Of a stretch of 64,000 nt of DNA, positions 32,245-43,811 are shown piece after piece. The stretch's first letter is position 1. Each line of letters begins with the position of its first letter. The notes beneath the pieces are model-generated. The model made no database searches and was not told the DNA's origin. It worked only from the letters and a program-made list of their open reading frames with translations. This DNA is from Panagrolaimus kolymaensis. Its lineage: Eukaryota > Nematoda > Chromadorea > Rhabditida > Panagrolaimidae. Position numbers and translations under genes: made by a program. The DNA is taken from positions 1,798,001 through 1,862,000 of the forward strand of contig JAJQJQ010000036.1 in the NCBI GenBank assembly GCA_028622995.1, given 5' to 3'.

Positions 32245-33774
32245 TTTTCTAAAAAATTTTACTTTTTAAAGTGAGTCTGTTAAATGGAATTTTAACAATA
32301 AAATGTGTCAGACACGAACGAAGCACAAAAAAGATTGCGAAGAAAATTTTTTTTTGACGGTTTCCTCGAATATGAAAGATTTAATGAATGGGTAAAAGCA
32401 TAAAATTTGAACTACTTTAATTAATAATATCTTTATTTTAAGTTGTTGAGTCCAAATGTTAAAAAAAAAGATATCGTAAAAATAATGGCCACTTTTGGGA
32501 ATTTCTTAAAAATGTGGAAAAGCACTTTTAATAAACGAGGAAATTAATGGCGGTTGAAACAAAAAAAATTAAAAAGAAATTGCTACTTTTATTAATTTTT
32601 TAAAAGAAAGAAAATTCAGCCACTTTAAAATAAATTTGTTACTTACTTACTAAATTTGGGACGATAAAAATTAAAGAGAATCCCTCCCTTTATTTTGGCA
32701 AATAAAAGTCCCACAAAAATCTCTCAAAATTATTAATCTTTAAAACCCACAGGAAAATATTATTATTTTAAAGAGTTTAGTTCGAAATTTAATAAACCCT
32801 CGAAAAAAAAATTGTTTAGCTGGAAAAAAACCCCCGTAATTTACACCTGCTTTAACAATAATGAAACAATATTTATTATTTATAAGTTTATTTTGTTTAA
32901 ATTAACTATAAAGCATTTTTATCACACTTAATTTAAAAAAAGGTGGACAAAAAATTATTAATTAATATCACATTTGCATAACACAAAAAATTAAGCGTGT
33001 GTAGTAGCATGCTAAAAACTGATATCATAATTCGCTTCAACTTTAATTCTAATACTTATTTTGAAAAATTATTGGAAGACAACCTTTTTGGATTTTTTTG
33101 CAAAGACAAGCATTTTTTCTTTTTCTTTTTTTAGGAAATAAATAAAACACATTTCTGCAAATAAGCATTTTAAAATTAAAAACGAAAATAGCAATTTTTA
33201 ATATAGTAACAGTAATTCTTTTTTTGAAATTCATTTAAGACATGAAAAACTAATTTTCATAAAATTACGTCAAAAAGCCTTTTTTTAGTAAACAAATAAA
33301 TGAATCGTCAAAAACAAATATTTTCAAAAATTAAATTTAAAAAAACAAATATTTTCTATAAAGCAAATTTGTCATAAAGAAAATTGGAAGAAATTCGTCC
33401 AAATTTGTTATAAAGAAATTACGATATTTTTACTTGATATTTCTAAGAAAAATCAGATGCAAGCAAATGAGATTTCCCAAACTACTTTTTTATTATATTA
33501 TAAAAGCTACTAAATTGACTCACAAATTAAATAAAAATAAAAATCAAAAAGAGCAAATTATTTTCTCGACCCGTAAAAAATAGGTTTTAGAAAAAACATA
33601 AACGAATTTTACTCTTTTTTACTCTATTCTGAAAGCCATTTTTTAAATGGCGCACTTAAACTTCTTCTCGTCGACGACAAAAAAAAAGGGGATATAATAA
33701 CAGTGTTTCAAATAAATTTAATATATTTTAAGAAAAAAGTCAAAGATTTTCTTGTTAAACATTTTATTATTATA
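32245..33774. other. Intergenic, no gene seen
   Basis: AT-rich sequence upstream of the receptor gene. Only short lysine/phenylalanine-rich frames occur. No RNA gene or element recognised until the MITE at 33783. Confidence 0.55.
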
Positions 33775-33782
33775 GTCCAAAC

Positions 33783-34221
33783 TAGTGTTAAATTCCCGAT
33801 CCGACCGACAAAAAAGTCGGGAAATTCAAAAAAAGTCGGGGTAGAAATTGCTCTCGGTCGGAAAAGTCGGGAAAAAGTCGGGATAAAAATTTTTGTCGGT
33901 CGGGAATTCGGGGGATCGAAAAGTAGGGTATGGCGTTGGAATTTTTTTAATTAAATTAATTATAAGAATTTAAATATATAAAAATGAGCTATTTAATGTA
34001 AATAAAATGTAAATAAAGGGTTTTTGGTTAAAATAAAGGCGAAAATGAATGATTTTTAAAATTAATATTATTATTTTTTATTTGTCGGGATGAAAAATGA
34101 GTCGGTCGGGAAAGTCGGGAAAATGTCGGGATAGAAATTATCGTCGGTCGGGAAGTCGGTCGGGAAAAAGTCGGTCGGGAAGTCGGGAATTCCCGACTTT
34201 TCGGTCGGGGATTTAACACTA
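33783..34221. mobile_element. MITE of hAT-like type, copy 1 (TAGTGTTAAAT family), 439 bp
   Basis: Ends are TAGTGTTAAAT and ATTTAACACTA (11-bp inverted repeat). An exact 8-bp duplication GTCCAAAC flanks it at 33775-33782 and 34222-34229. Two blocks of GTCGGG-rich tandem repeats (about 33790-33915 and 34085-34210) surround an AT-rich centre. Nothing codes for a transposase. A second copy with the same ends is at 48238-48634. Confidence 0.88.
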
Positions 34222-34229
34222 GTCCAAAC

Positions 34230-35796
34230 TAAAAAAAAAGAAGCAATTATGAATGTAAATGTAATTTAAATAAAAGTGGATACTCCTACTACTACAGCTT
34301 TATTTTTTAGCAACTTTTTTTTTGTTTGAACTTGATGTATTTAAATGAATATACATAAGCAGCTATCATTAAGACACAGAATACAAACAAATTATTGTTA
34401 ACAAGTGTGACACAAAAAAATCCCTTTTTTTGCTCCATAATTGAAAAAACAACGGCTGCTAAAAAAAGTGTAAACTTTTTTATTTCACATTTACAAAATT
34501 TATTCTAGACTTAATATATTCGTAGAATTCATAGAATATTATCAGCAGGTAGCAAAAAGGTTATGAAACTTCCGTGTAATTATGGAAAAGACAAAAAAAT
34601 TATCAAGAAAAAAATAACAAAAAGAGTGGTTTTCAAAAAATTACAATATCTTGTTGATTTTGGAGAGTTAAAAAAATTAATAATTTCTAAGCAAATTAAA
34701 AAAATAAAGATAACCAAAAAATGGAAGCAAGCAAAATCTCTTAATTGCAAATCCTTCAATTTTCTTTGTTAAAATAAATTAAATTTTTAAAAGTAAAAAA
34801 ATGCTAATTGGGTTAAGCAAGTTCGTATTAAAAAAAGCCCAATAAACTTCTCTCAGCATTTGTCAAATATGTTATGAAAAATAAATTAGAAATGTCAAAA
34901 ACAAATTAAGAAATAACTACTTTTTTTAAGTAGAAAAAAGGCACAAAAAGTTGTTATAAACACATAAAAAAAGGAGACGTCGTAATCCAATAAACCAAAA
35001 TAAAAATATTAAAGTTGCTCTCCCATCAAACAAATAATCTGTTTTAAGCTTTGGAAAATAAATAAAAATGCTTTTTAGAAAATTTCATTAAACTTTTATT
35101 AAACGACTTTTGAATATGGATGGAAAAATATAATTCACCTGTTTTGGAATAAAGAAAACTTATTAAAGTTATTAACTTTTGCAATAAATTTTTTATAGTT
35201 TGTTCGATAAAACGAGTAATAAAAAATATTAGAAATACAAACAAACATAAATCAAAAGCAATGAAAAATTAATAAATGCTCTTCTTCTCTTGCATAAATT
35301 AAAACATTCAAAGTTGCTGTTATAATTGACACAGCAGACAGATCCAGCTAAAGATTCTCAGACTTTGCTCTCTTTGATACCGAGAGATCCTTTTAACGCA
35401 GTGGAAAATAAATTTAAAAAAAAAAGGATTTTTACATATTTTTGTAAAATGAGTAAATGCAAGCACTCAACACTTTTTATCGTGGCAATCAGCGATTTAG
35501 CCGCCAAAGAAAAAAAACTGAAGAAGTTAAAAATTTGTAAAGGTTTTTTTAGTCGCTTGAAACTATTGTATTCAGCCATTATTTTTTTGTTCGTTCATCT
35601 GCATTTATTTTTATCTGCTTTTCTTTGTTGCGTGCGTATCTTTTAACTAACTTTGAAGGTCTAATTACCGCATTTATTTTGCAATCGATGATCGTTATTG
35701 CTTCTTTTTTTTTGCCGAAGTTTTTCGCATTGATGAATTTTTTGTTTCGCTTTTTTATCATTTTTGTTAGTAAACGCTTCTCTTTTTTAGATAAAA
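34230..35796. other. Intergenic, mostly featureless
   Basis: Mostly AT-rich with no supported gene. One short block (35326-35412) reads TDPAKDSQTLLSLIPRDPF on the plus strand and has more balanced base use than its surroundings. It has no start codon or splice signals that would make a gene. Confidence 0.5.
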
Positions 35797-37621
35797 ATGG
35801 CGTTGGTAAATGAAATGTCATTTTTTGAACGAATGATGCCTCCTGCATTTGTAAGTTATTTTTTTTTGTTGCATAAACTTATTCCATTGGTTATATTTTA
35901 GATTTTCAAGGCTATAAAACTATATGAAATAAAGAAATATGAACATGATCGAGTCAAGAGTGAAAATAGAAAGTTGAAATCGAAGGTAAGGCTTTTGAAG
36001 CACTTTCAACGCAAACTAAAAGGCATTTTTAGATTCAAGAAATGGAACAAAAAGCTCGAGATGGTGAAGAAGTAATTTCAAAAATTAAAGCTGTATATGA
36101 TCACATGAAAATTTACGACAACGAATTGAAAAATGAACATACAACATTGATTGCTAAATACGAACACTTGAAGCTGAACCAAGGTGAATTGAAAGGTGAA
36201 TATGCAACAATAAAAGCTGAAAATGACCGAGTAAAGGATGAAAACACCGAATTGAAATCAAAAGTAATCATTGGAATAACTTCATACACATGCTAATGGG
36301 TTATTTTTTAGGTTGTCGAAGCTGAACAAAATTCTCGTGATACAGAAATACGCATGAAAATGTCTGAAAAATGTATGGAAGAAAACGTAGCTAAACTTCA
36401 ACAAGACCACAATGACAAAGTTAGTAGTCTTATTTGTTTATTACTAAAGCTTACGTTAGTTTTATAGATACTTGAAATGGAACAACACCTTCAGGAAGCT
36501 GAGAATAAGATTGCTGAATTGAAAATAACTGTAATGAACTAATAACATGTTTTACCATATCTTATCTTGATTTTTAGGTTGCTGAAGTAGAAGAAAAAGC
36601 TCGTGATGCTGAAGAACGTCAAAGTGAACATGCAGCTTTGAAAGTTGAATATGAGCGAGTTAAGAAAGAAAACACCGAACTGAAGCCAAAGGTAAGCTTT
36701 TGAGAAAGTTGTAAACATAAATATATGGTTGCTTTTAGGTTCACCGAATCGAACAAGAAGCTCTTATTACAAAACGACGTAAATTTCAAGATACGTCAAT
36801 GAAAACTGAAAATGATCGATTGCAAATAGAAAACAACGAATTGCAATCAAAGGTGAGACCTTTTGAATAACCTTTGACTCAAGCTATGATTATTTCGTCT
36901 TTAGGTTCTTGAAATGCAACAAAAGTTCATTGATGTTGAAGAACAGAAGAGAGTTTTCAAAGAAAGCATGGAAGAAAAATTGGCTCAACTTCAACAAGAT
37001 CAAAGCAAAAAGGTAATCACATACTTGAAACTTTTCTACTGAAACCCAGACGTTGATTTTCAGGTTCATGAAATGAATCAACAACTTCGTGAAGCTGGTG
37101 GAGCGATTGCCGAATTGAACAAGATTATTGAAGAACAATCAAAAATGGTACTCCTTTTTTAAGCCATAAACAAAATATATCCTTTTTGCTTCTTTATTTA
37201 TGATTAATTTGTCCTTCAGATTCGACCATGCCAACTTTGTAAGAAGAGCTTTTACATTCGTGCAAATAATGGTAAAATCGTCAGTGGTGAAAATGGGACT
37301 CTTTCAATGGCATGCAATCGTGGTAAACCTTATGCTCAAACATATTTTCATATTGAACAATTTGGTAATTCAAAGATCGCATTAAAATCAAATGGAAAAT
37401 ATGTTTCTTGTGAAAATGGAAAAGATTCGATGAAATGTAATTCCGATATCGCTGGTAATTGGCAACTTTTTGAATTGATTCTTCACGATGGCAACGAATT
37501 TTCTTTGAAAGGCAATAATGGCAAATATGTTTCTTGCTCTGGTGAATATCATTGTTATTTACGATGCAACGCTGAAAAAATTGGTGAATCTGAGATCTTT
37601 CAACGTTTTTATGACATTTAA
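35797..37621 (+). CDS. Modular coiled-coil protein with C-terminal beta-trefoil (fascin-like) domain
   Basis: Ten exons (35797-35850, 35902-35985, 36033-36263, 36312-36419, 36468-36530, 36578-36691, 36739-36852, 36905-37012, 37064-37147, 37220-37621), all phase 0, give 453 residues. Residues 19-320 are an almost unbroken coiled coil. Exons 3-9 each begin with Val or Ile followed by a variant of 'VxEMEQKARDxEE', and many end 'ENTELKSK' or 'LQQDQSKK', so the rod grew by exon duplication. The last exon encodes a CxxC (PCQLCKK) and a beta-trefoil-like domain with repeated 'LKSNGKYVSCENG' and 'LKGNNGKYVSC' units, as in fascin and related folds. No signal peptide, so probably cytoplasmic. An actin- or filament-associated role is inference. 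Paralogues: 38409-39277 and 42919-43461. Confidence 0.75.
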
Positions 37622-38408
37622 CTTTTAACTTTTTTGTATATTTTTTTGTTGTTGTTTACATTGTTTTCTGTTTTGTTTATTGTTTATGTTTTCATTTTGT
37701 ATTTTACCTTACTTTTGTATGAACTTTTTGATAAAAATTTTGCTTATAAACTCACTTTGGTTTTTGGGAATCAAGCAATCGTGACCTTTCATCCATTTTC
37801 AACTTCATGTACCTAAATTTGATGGAAAATTAATCGGTTTCTTTACATAAGTATATCTCCTCCCTCTATTGTTAGCTTGTACTTGAATCGATCCCTCTGC
37901 TAACTAACTAAAAAAGTTGTAAAAAAAAACAAGTACTTGTCTTTTGTTTTAACTCGCCTAAAATGATGAACGATAAAAAGCATTGCCTCAAAACACTGTA
38001 AAACAAACAGCTTTATTAACCTAAATCAAGAGTTAATTTACTAAAAGTATGTAAACATCATTTTCAAAGCATCCGCCTAAAAAACTCATCAGCGGTTTTG
38101 GCGCGCCAAATATTGCGAAGCCACAAAAAAGCTACAATTTAGAAAAAGTTTGTTTTTCGTTTGAAACGATTTTTATCTGTTTTTTTCTTGTTGTTGCCTC
38201 TTTTAGCTGCATTTATTACCTGTTTCTTTTGTTGCAAATCTGTTGTTCGCGTTTATGTTGTTACTTTGAATATTAGCTATCGTTAGCTTTGTGAGTGTTG
38301 GTTGTTTCATTTTTGTTTTGAGGTTAAAATTTTCGCGTTTACGTTTTTTGTCGTGTGTTCATTTTCATTTGTGTTACTCGAAACCGTTATCTTTTAGAGA
38401 AAGAAAAA

Positions 38409-39277
38409 ATGTCAACGTCTAGTATGGATGATCCAACGCTTTTGGAAACCTTGCCTTCACAAGTAAGCTATTTTATTTCTGTATATGGGCTAAATTGAAA
38501 TTTTTAGGTAGCAAATTTAGTACAAGAACATACAACAATGAAAGCTGAAATTGATCGACTCATGCATGAAAACACCGAATTAAAATCCAAGGTTTGATTT
38601 TAAATTACTATCAACATTATCGTATTGTTATTTTTAGATTGTTGAAGCAGATGATAAAGCTCGTGATATTGAAGAATTGAAAAGTGAACTTGCAACCATG
38701 AAAGCTGAAAATATTCAATTGAAGAATGAAAGCTGTGAAAACTGTTATTTGAAATCAAAGGTTTGGCTTTGATAAGGTTATTGACATATGCTTATGATCA
38801 TTTTAGGTTCATGAAATGGAACAAAAAGCTCGTGATACCGAAGAATGGAAACAAATGTTCGAAAAAAGCATGGAAGAAAAATTTGATAAACTTCAACAAG
38901 ATCAAAAGGCTTTTTACTTCAAGGCAAGCAATGGCAATATTGTTAGTATTGAAGATGGATTATGCTTTATGACCGATGATCAAGACGTTGCTCTTGCGTA
39001 CGAATTCTTCTTTGTTATGGAAAAATTTGGTCATTCAAAAGTGGCTTTGAAATCAAATGGAAAGTATGTTTCATCTGAAGATGGAATTAAAGAAATGACT
39101 TGTGATCGTGAAATTCCATTGGAATGGGAACTTTTTGAATTGATCCATCATGATGGAAATGGTTTTTCATTGAAAGGAAACAATGGCAAATATGTTTCAC
39201 ACGATTATGGTCATTTGTACTGTGATGCAGCTAATATTGGTGAAGATGAAATCTTTCATCGTTTCTATGACATCTAA
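38409..39277 (+). CDS. Short coiled-coil plus beta-trefoil (fascin-like) paralogue
   Basis: Exons 38409-38462, 38508-38591, 38638-38760 and 38807-39277, all phase 0, give 243 residues. Residues 1-18 (MSTSSMDDPTLLETLPSQ) are unique. Residues 19-125 are coiled coil built from the same exon modules as the gene at 35797, for example 'IVEADDKARDIEELKSEL' and 'VHEMEQKARDTEEWK'. Residues ~126-243 form the trefoil-like domain with 'LKSNGKYVSSEDG' and 'LKGNNGKYVSHDYG', ending 'FHRFYDI'. It is a shorter tandem paralogue that lost several rod exons. The first bases of its 3' UTR are the same as those of the gene at 42919. Function unknown. Confidence 0.75.
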
Positions 39278-39384
39278 ATTTTGATGCTCTCTTTTTCTTT
39301 TGTTATTTTGAGATTATGTTTCATTGTTCTTGGTTTTGTATGATTTTTACAAACTGTTTGATTTTACTGTTATCCATATGTTTC

Positions 39385-39390
39385 AATAAA
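39385..39390 (+). terminator. Poly(A) signal AATAAA of the coiled-coil/trefoil paralogue
   Basis: AATAAA about 108 bases after the stop codon at 39277. Confidence 0.6.
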
Positions 39391-39700
39391 ACCTGTTTAT
39401 AAACACTTTCGTCTAAAGCATACATTATTGCATGCGGTCTTTTTATTTCGTTTTTATTTGATAATCTTATGACTCATTTGACTTTTGTTTTGTTGTTATA
39501 CTTGGCTGATTATAATGCCAGTAGGTTAAACAGCGAAACGAACTTATGAAACAAAATGATTGTTTAACTCTTCGAGCAGCTTTTAACTTAACGCATTAAG
39601 GAAAAGCTATATCACGCTGTGAGATACTAATTCGAAGCTGATGCTTGCAATAGTTTATTTAACTCAAAATTATTAAAGGTTTTTTTAATACACTTTTTTC

Positions 39701-41255
39701 TCAGCATCGTCCACAAGTACGAGTGCATTGTTGAGTCATTAAATTATAGTAAACTTGATCGTTGCAGAGATAAGACATTGAAACGCATTGAGTACCAGCG
39801 GAGTCAGAACAGGCTGAAAATTTGAGTTTTCGATTTAAAAAAATCTAATCATAGAATGACTAACTATTAGCTGCGCCACTACAGAAGTTACAGGTCAATG
39901 CGCATTTTTGAGTCATCAATTCTCGATAAACAGAATCGGTGCATAATTTTTTGTTGGTAACACAATTTGTCGCAACATCAAGGCCTTTAAAAAATAAATT
40001 TAGCTTGATTTTAAAAAAGTCGAAGCTTACACTTAGCAGGTGTGGGAGTTTTTGTTGTAGGCTTTGGTGTAACGATTGATGGAAGAGAAGCTGCGGCATT
40101 AAGGAAAGGAGTTGTAACTTGAGAATTCATACCACAAAAATTTTGTCCACGACGGAATCGAACGAATCCATTTTCTCCCCAATCGGTACCTGAAAGAATC
40201 AAAGATAGGATTCTTTATTTTTCAAAAGCTTTGACACTTGTTTACATACCCCATGAATTTTTAGCAATCCAATAATCTGCTGTATAACCAACAATAACTA
40301 AACCATGCCCACCAATGTTATTGGCTGCACATGCACCAGCTGGCATATCCAAGATTCCAGAACTGTATGACATGAAAGCTTTTGGAACGTTAAACACCAT
40401 TGTAGCAGGGCCATAATTATATAATTGAGTGGCAAAAGTGGATTCATCATTTCCATAATAATGATATCCGCCAACATAGTATTTTTGGTTATTGCATGCA
40501 GTGGAACATGTTCCATTGGTTGCAGTGTAGGGTTGACAAGCTTCCGTTGTAATTCCATTGGATTTTACATAATTGAGAGTTTGGATGACATCGCCGCCAT
40601 TGCATTTGCTACCATACGTGCTGCAACTAACTAAATTTTGTTCAGATAAATCAAGGGATAAATTGTAACGAAGAAGGTATTGAGATTCGATTGCAGCTGT
40701 TGCAGTAAAAGACCAACATGAACCACATTGTTGTTGATTTTTGATTGGAGTGACTTTCCCTAAAGTTCGGAAATCATAGGATGCTGGAGAAATTTTATCA
40801 ATAATGTTATTGATAGCGCTGCGTTTGTTTCGAAATATTTCGAGGTTTGTTGGAAGTTTAGCACCAAGAAACTAAAAAACATTACTGGTCTTAATGATGA
40901 AACTTTTTTGACGCAAATATGGATGATGTAAATTCAGAGCAACAACGGAAAGCTTTACCTTTTGTTGTTCTTCGGTGGACATGAGAGAGAATTTGTTGAG
41001 AGCAAACTTGGCATTCTTGAATTTTGATTGGAATTCTTTCAAATTTTGTTTGGATTTTCGAAAATGTTCTAGACGTTTTGAAACTTCGCTTGCATTCGAA
41101 AATTTCATTTTGAACTTATTGGCCAAATTTGTGAATTCCTGGGAATCGGGATCGGTTTGGTTTAGGTTCTTCGAAAAGTCAAAAGCCGCCTCAGCTATAA
41201 CAAAAGCGAGAACACTCAAAGCAACGATAAAGAAAGCGTTAAAGAAAAAAACCAT
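39701..41255 (-). CDS. Papain-family (cathepsin L-like) cysteine protease with two C-terminal ShK domains
   Basis: Exons 41255-40959, 40871-40250, 40189-40031, 39984-39865 and 39813-39701 join in frame to 436 residues. Residues 1-23 are a signal peptide. Residues ~35-100 are an I29-type inhibitory propeptide (RLEHFRKSKQNLKEFQ... ALNKFSLMS). The catalytic domain starts near residue 130 (YDFRTLGKVTPIKNQQQCG) and has oxyanion Gln145, nucleophile Cys151 (GSCWSF), His288 (GGHGLVIVGY) and Asn304 (IAKNSWG), so it should be active. A Pro/Thr-rich linker (TPKPTTKTPTP) leads to two six-cysteine ShK domains: Cys360-Cys394 and Cys401-Cys436, each with canonical C-x12-C-x3-C-x2-C spacing. Papain proteases are normally free of ShK tails, so the fusion is unusual. 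It is likely secreted; digestion or host/microbe interaction is inference. Confidence 0.85.
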
Positions 41256-42142
41256 ATTCCTCCCAAAAATTTATAATTACTCGACATTTTTCAAATTATT
41301 TTTATATCAAAATTTGAGAGGAATTCATTCGGCCCCCATAAAAAGATGAGTAAATATCTTTTTGCATTTATAGATTAAATTTTTTGTTGAGTCATATGTC
41401 TGACATTGCTTGAACGTTTCCGGCTTTTGTACATTTTTTCATTTCGAATGGACGACAACTAAGCAAATAGTTATGAAAATGACTTTTTATTAACATTTTA
41501 AATTTTTGTTTCATAATTCAAAGAAAGATAAAGAAGTGGTTAAAATAATTTCCTCTTTCAACTCCCTAAAATGGTGGATAAATACCTTTCTTTTTTTTAT
41601 AAATGGATTTTTTTTTTTTTTGTGTGAGTATTTGAAAGCTGAACCTTAGAGCATTCACGGCTTTTTATTTTTTCCTTTAAAATTAGCAACCATACAAACA
41701 CGTTTATGAAAGTGACTTTATTGTGATTTTAATTTTGTCTTTCTCGTTTGATTTAAAAGTTTGGATTTGCGATTGCAGGAGGCATTCTTTATTTAAAATG
41801 AAACAATAAAAAGTGATAGTTTTAACAAATACACCAAATAGCTGTTAGCTTTGAATATGTCCAACTGCAATGAATTTGGAATTGTCGTTAGTTAAATAAG
41901 TACTCATATTTTCCTATAAACGAAAATATAATCCTCAAATGTTACTATAAATTAATTCCGTTGTTTAAATATACTTTTTTTATCGCATAGAAATGAGCTT
42001 TGCCTCATTCTTCATATCTTTGATGAATAAAATTTTTATTAAAAAATAATCATAAAAACATACGAAAGATATAAATACATACAAAACTACAAAATAAAAT
42101 ATCAAAAAAGTTTAACTGTCTTACAATTAAATAAAATATAAA
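41256..42142. other. Intergenic, no gene seen
   Basis: AT-rich spacer upstream of the cysteine protease. No supported frame or element. Confidence 0.55.
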
Positions 42143-42755
42143 TTAAAAATAATTTGTAAAATTGGGTGTTATTAAAAAAGATTTTAAACTTTTTGGTTTT
42201 TCATTATTTGTTTGTTGATGATCTCGGTAAAGAGCTCGTAATACAAGGGTTTTTATATTGTGTGGTAGGTCGTTCCAAGCAAATTTGAATAAAGGTGGAA
42301 AAAAAGATTCTTCGGATTCAAAGATTGAATTAATAAATGTAATTATTTGATTTTTGTAATTATGTGAGATATTTCTTTTAAAAATTAGTTCAAAATCTGT
42401 TCTTTGGTTTTTCTGAAAAAAAAACATAAATAAACTCTATGGAGAAAGGATTTAATAAATAATGAACAAACCTTAGCATATTCAGAAAAAGAAACAAAAT
42501 CAAATAATTCTGGAAGAGGTCCTAATTTTAAATATTTAAGATTTTGAAATATTGGATTTTGTATAAGATTTTTTACTGTTTCAGAATTTATAGGGGATGA
42601 ATTGCTACTATTCCATTCACTGAAGAAGAAATAGTTAGTTAATCGAAAAAATCTATTTTAAAATTTACTTACTAAACAAATTTTATAACTTTTGGAAAAT
42701 AATTTAAAATTTTTTCCAAAGGCACCATCGTCCCATCCGAATATTTTATATTCAT
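42143..42755 (-). pseudogene. F-box-like family fragment lacking the F-box exon
   Basis: Exons 42755-42673, 42619-42472 and 42412-42143 join in frame to about 166 residues. The start reads 'YSDGTMVPLEKILNYFPKV', matching 'YKNGEIVTLEKLLEPLPNL' in the F-box-like gene at 2038-3203. The N-terminal F-box exon expected upstream is missing; the trefoil gene at 42919 begins there on the other strand. The ATG at 42755 is internal to the family alignment, and the frame remains open for some codons upstream. I read it as a 5'-truncated family member; it could still be transcribed as a shorter protein. Confidence 0.5.
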
Positions 42756-42918
42756 ATCTTCAAAATATTTCAGAAAAAAACGGAAACAAAAAAGTGTGAA
42801 ATATTCTCTAACCAAAGTATATTTTTTTAAATATAAATAATAAAATCATAATTTGTTTTTAAATATGAGAGAAGCTTCCATTTATTTTCTAGCCTTCAAG
42901 TTTTTTGTTTTTTTTCCG

Positions 42919-43461
42919 ATGTCAATGTATGTGGGTCTAAACAAAGAAGAAATTAGTGATTTACTTGCCGCTGCAACTTTTACAATTGTTAATCCAAAAC
43001 CATCAGCTGAAGAATTAAAAGAAGCTTATTTTTCTTATATTTATCCATATGTCTTTCAGATTCAACAATTCGATCGAAATCAACTTTACCAAAAGCGTTT
43101 TTACTTCAAAGCAAGCAATGGCAAGATTGTCAGTGGTGAAGATGGATTATGCTCAATGAAAGCTAATCGAAATGCTGCTCGTGCTCATGAATTCTTTATT
43201 ATGGAACGAATCGGTGATTTCAAAGTTGCTTTCAAGTCAATGGGAAAATACATGTCTTCTGAAAATGGCTATGAAAAGATGCATTGCGATCGTCGAAAAC
43301 CCGATGAATGGGAACGTTATGAAATTATCCATCACCATGGCAACGCTTTTTCATTAAAAGGCAATAATGGAATGTATGTTTCAAACAGAGATGGTCATTT
43401 GTACTGTGATGCAGCTGGTATTGGTGATGCTGAAACCTTTCATCGTTTCTTTGACATCTAA
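42919..43461 (+). CDS. Beta-trefoil (fascin-like) paralogue without coiled-coil rod
   Basis: A single open frame of 180 residues starts at MSMYVGLNKEEISDLLAAAT. The first ~60 residues are helical and unlike the paralogues. From 'IQQFDRNQLYQKRF' onward the sequence follows the trefoil domain of 38409-39277, with 'FKSMGKYMSSENG' and 'LKGNNGMYVSNRDG', ending 'FHRFFDI'. A CTTTCAG just before 'IQQFDR' is a fossil of the splice acceptor found at that point in the sister genes, now read through as coding. An in-frame ATG at 42853 would add a hydrophobic 22-residue leader; I prefer 42919 because the extra residues come from a poly(T) stretch. Poly(A) signal at 43560-43565. Confidence 0.65.
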   Translation: MSMYVGLNKEEISDLLAAATFTIVNPKPSAEELKEAYFSYIYPYVFQIQQFDRNQLYQKRFYFKASNGKIVSGEDGLCSMKANRNAARAHEFFIMERIGDFKVAFKSMGKYMSSENGYEKMHCDRRKPDEWERYEIIHHHGNAFSLKGNNGMYVSNRDGHLYCDAAGIGDAETFHRFFDI

Positions 43462-43559
43462 ATTTTGATGCTCTCTTTTTCTTTTGTTATTATTTTGACA
43501 TTGTTTGGTTGTTCTTGATTTTGTTTCATTTTTTGATTTTGTTGTTATCAAAATGTTTT

Positions 43560-43565
43560 AATAAA
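43560..43565 (+). terminator. Poly(A) signal AATAAA
   Basis: AATAAA 99 bases after the stop of the rodless trefoil gene. Confidence 0.6.
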
Positions 43566-43811
43566 AGTTGTTTATAAACAATGGTGTTGTATTGGAAGCA
43601 TAATATTGGTCAGGCGGGTTTTGTGTTTTCATATAATTTAGTTGGCTTTTACTTAATGTACAAACAAAAACAATACTAAAAACAAGTAAAACTGAAGATT
43701 GCACAAACACCGGAAAATAAAAATATCACAGTTAAATAAGGATAAAAATTTTAATAAATTACATAAATACAAATAGCACAAATATGTTAGTTTACAAACA
43801 ATTTACAAGGA

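Noticed and set aside
34563..34772. 69-codon lysine/isoleucine-rich frame
   Set aside because: Typical of random open frames in poly(A)-rich sequence.
35326..35646. Plus-strand frame with a good-looking start segment (TDPAKDSQTLLSLIPRDPF)
   Set aside because: The reading opens at a TTG rather than an ATG, has no splice sites joining it to the neighbouring gene, and quickly becomes lysine/phenylalanine-rich. Kept only as a remark on the intergenic block.
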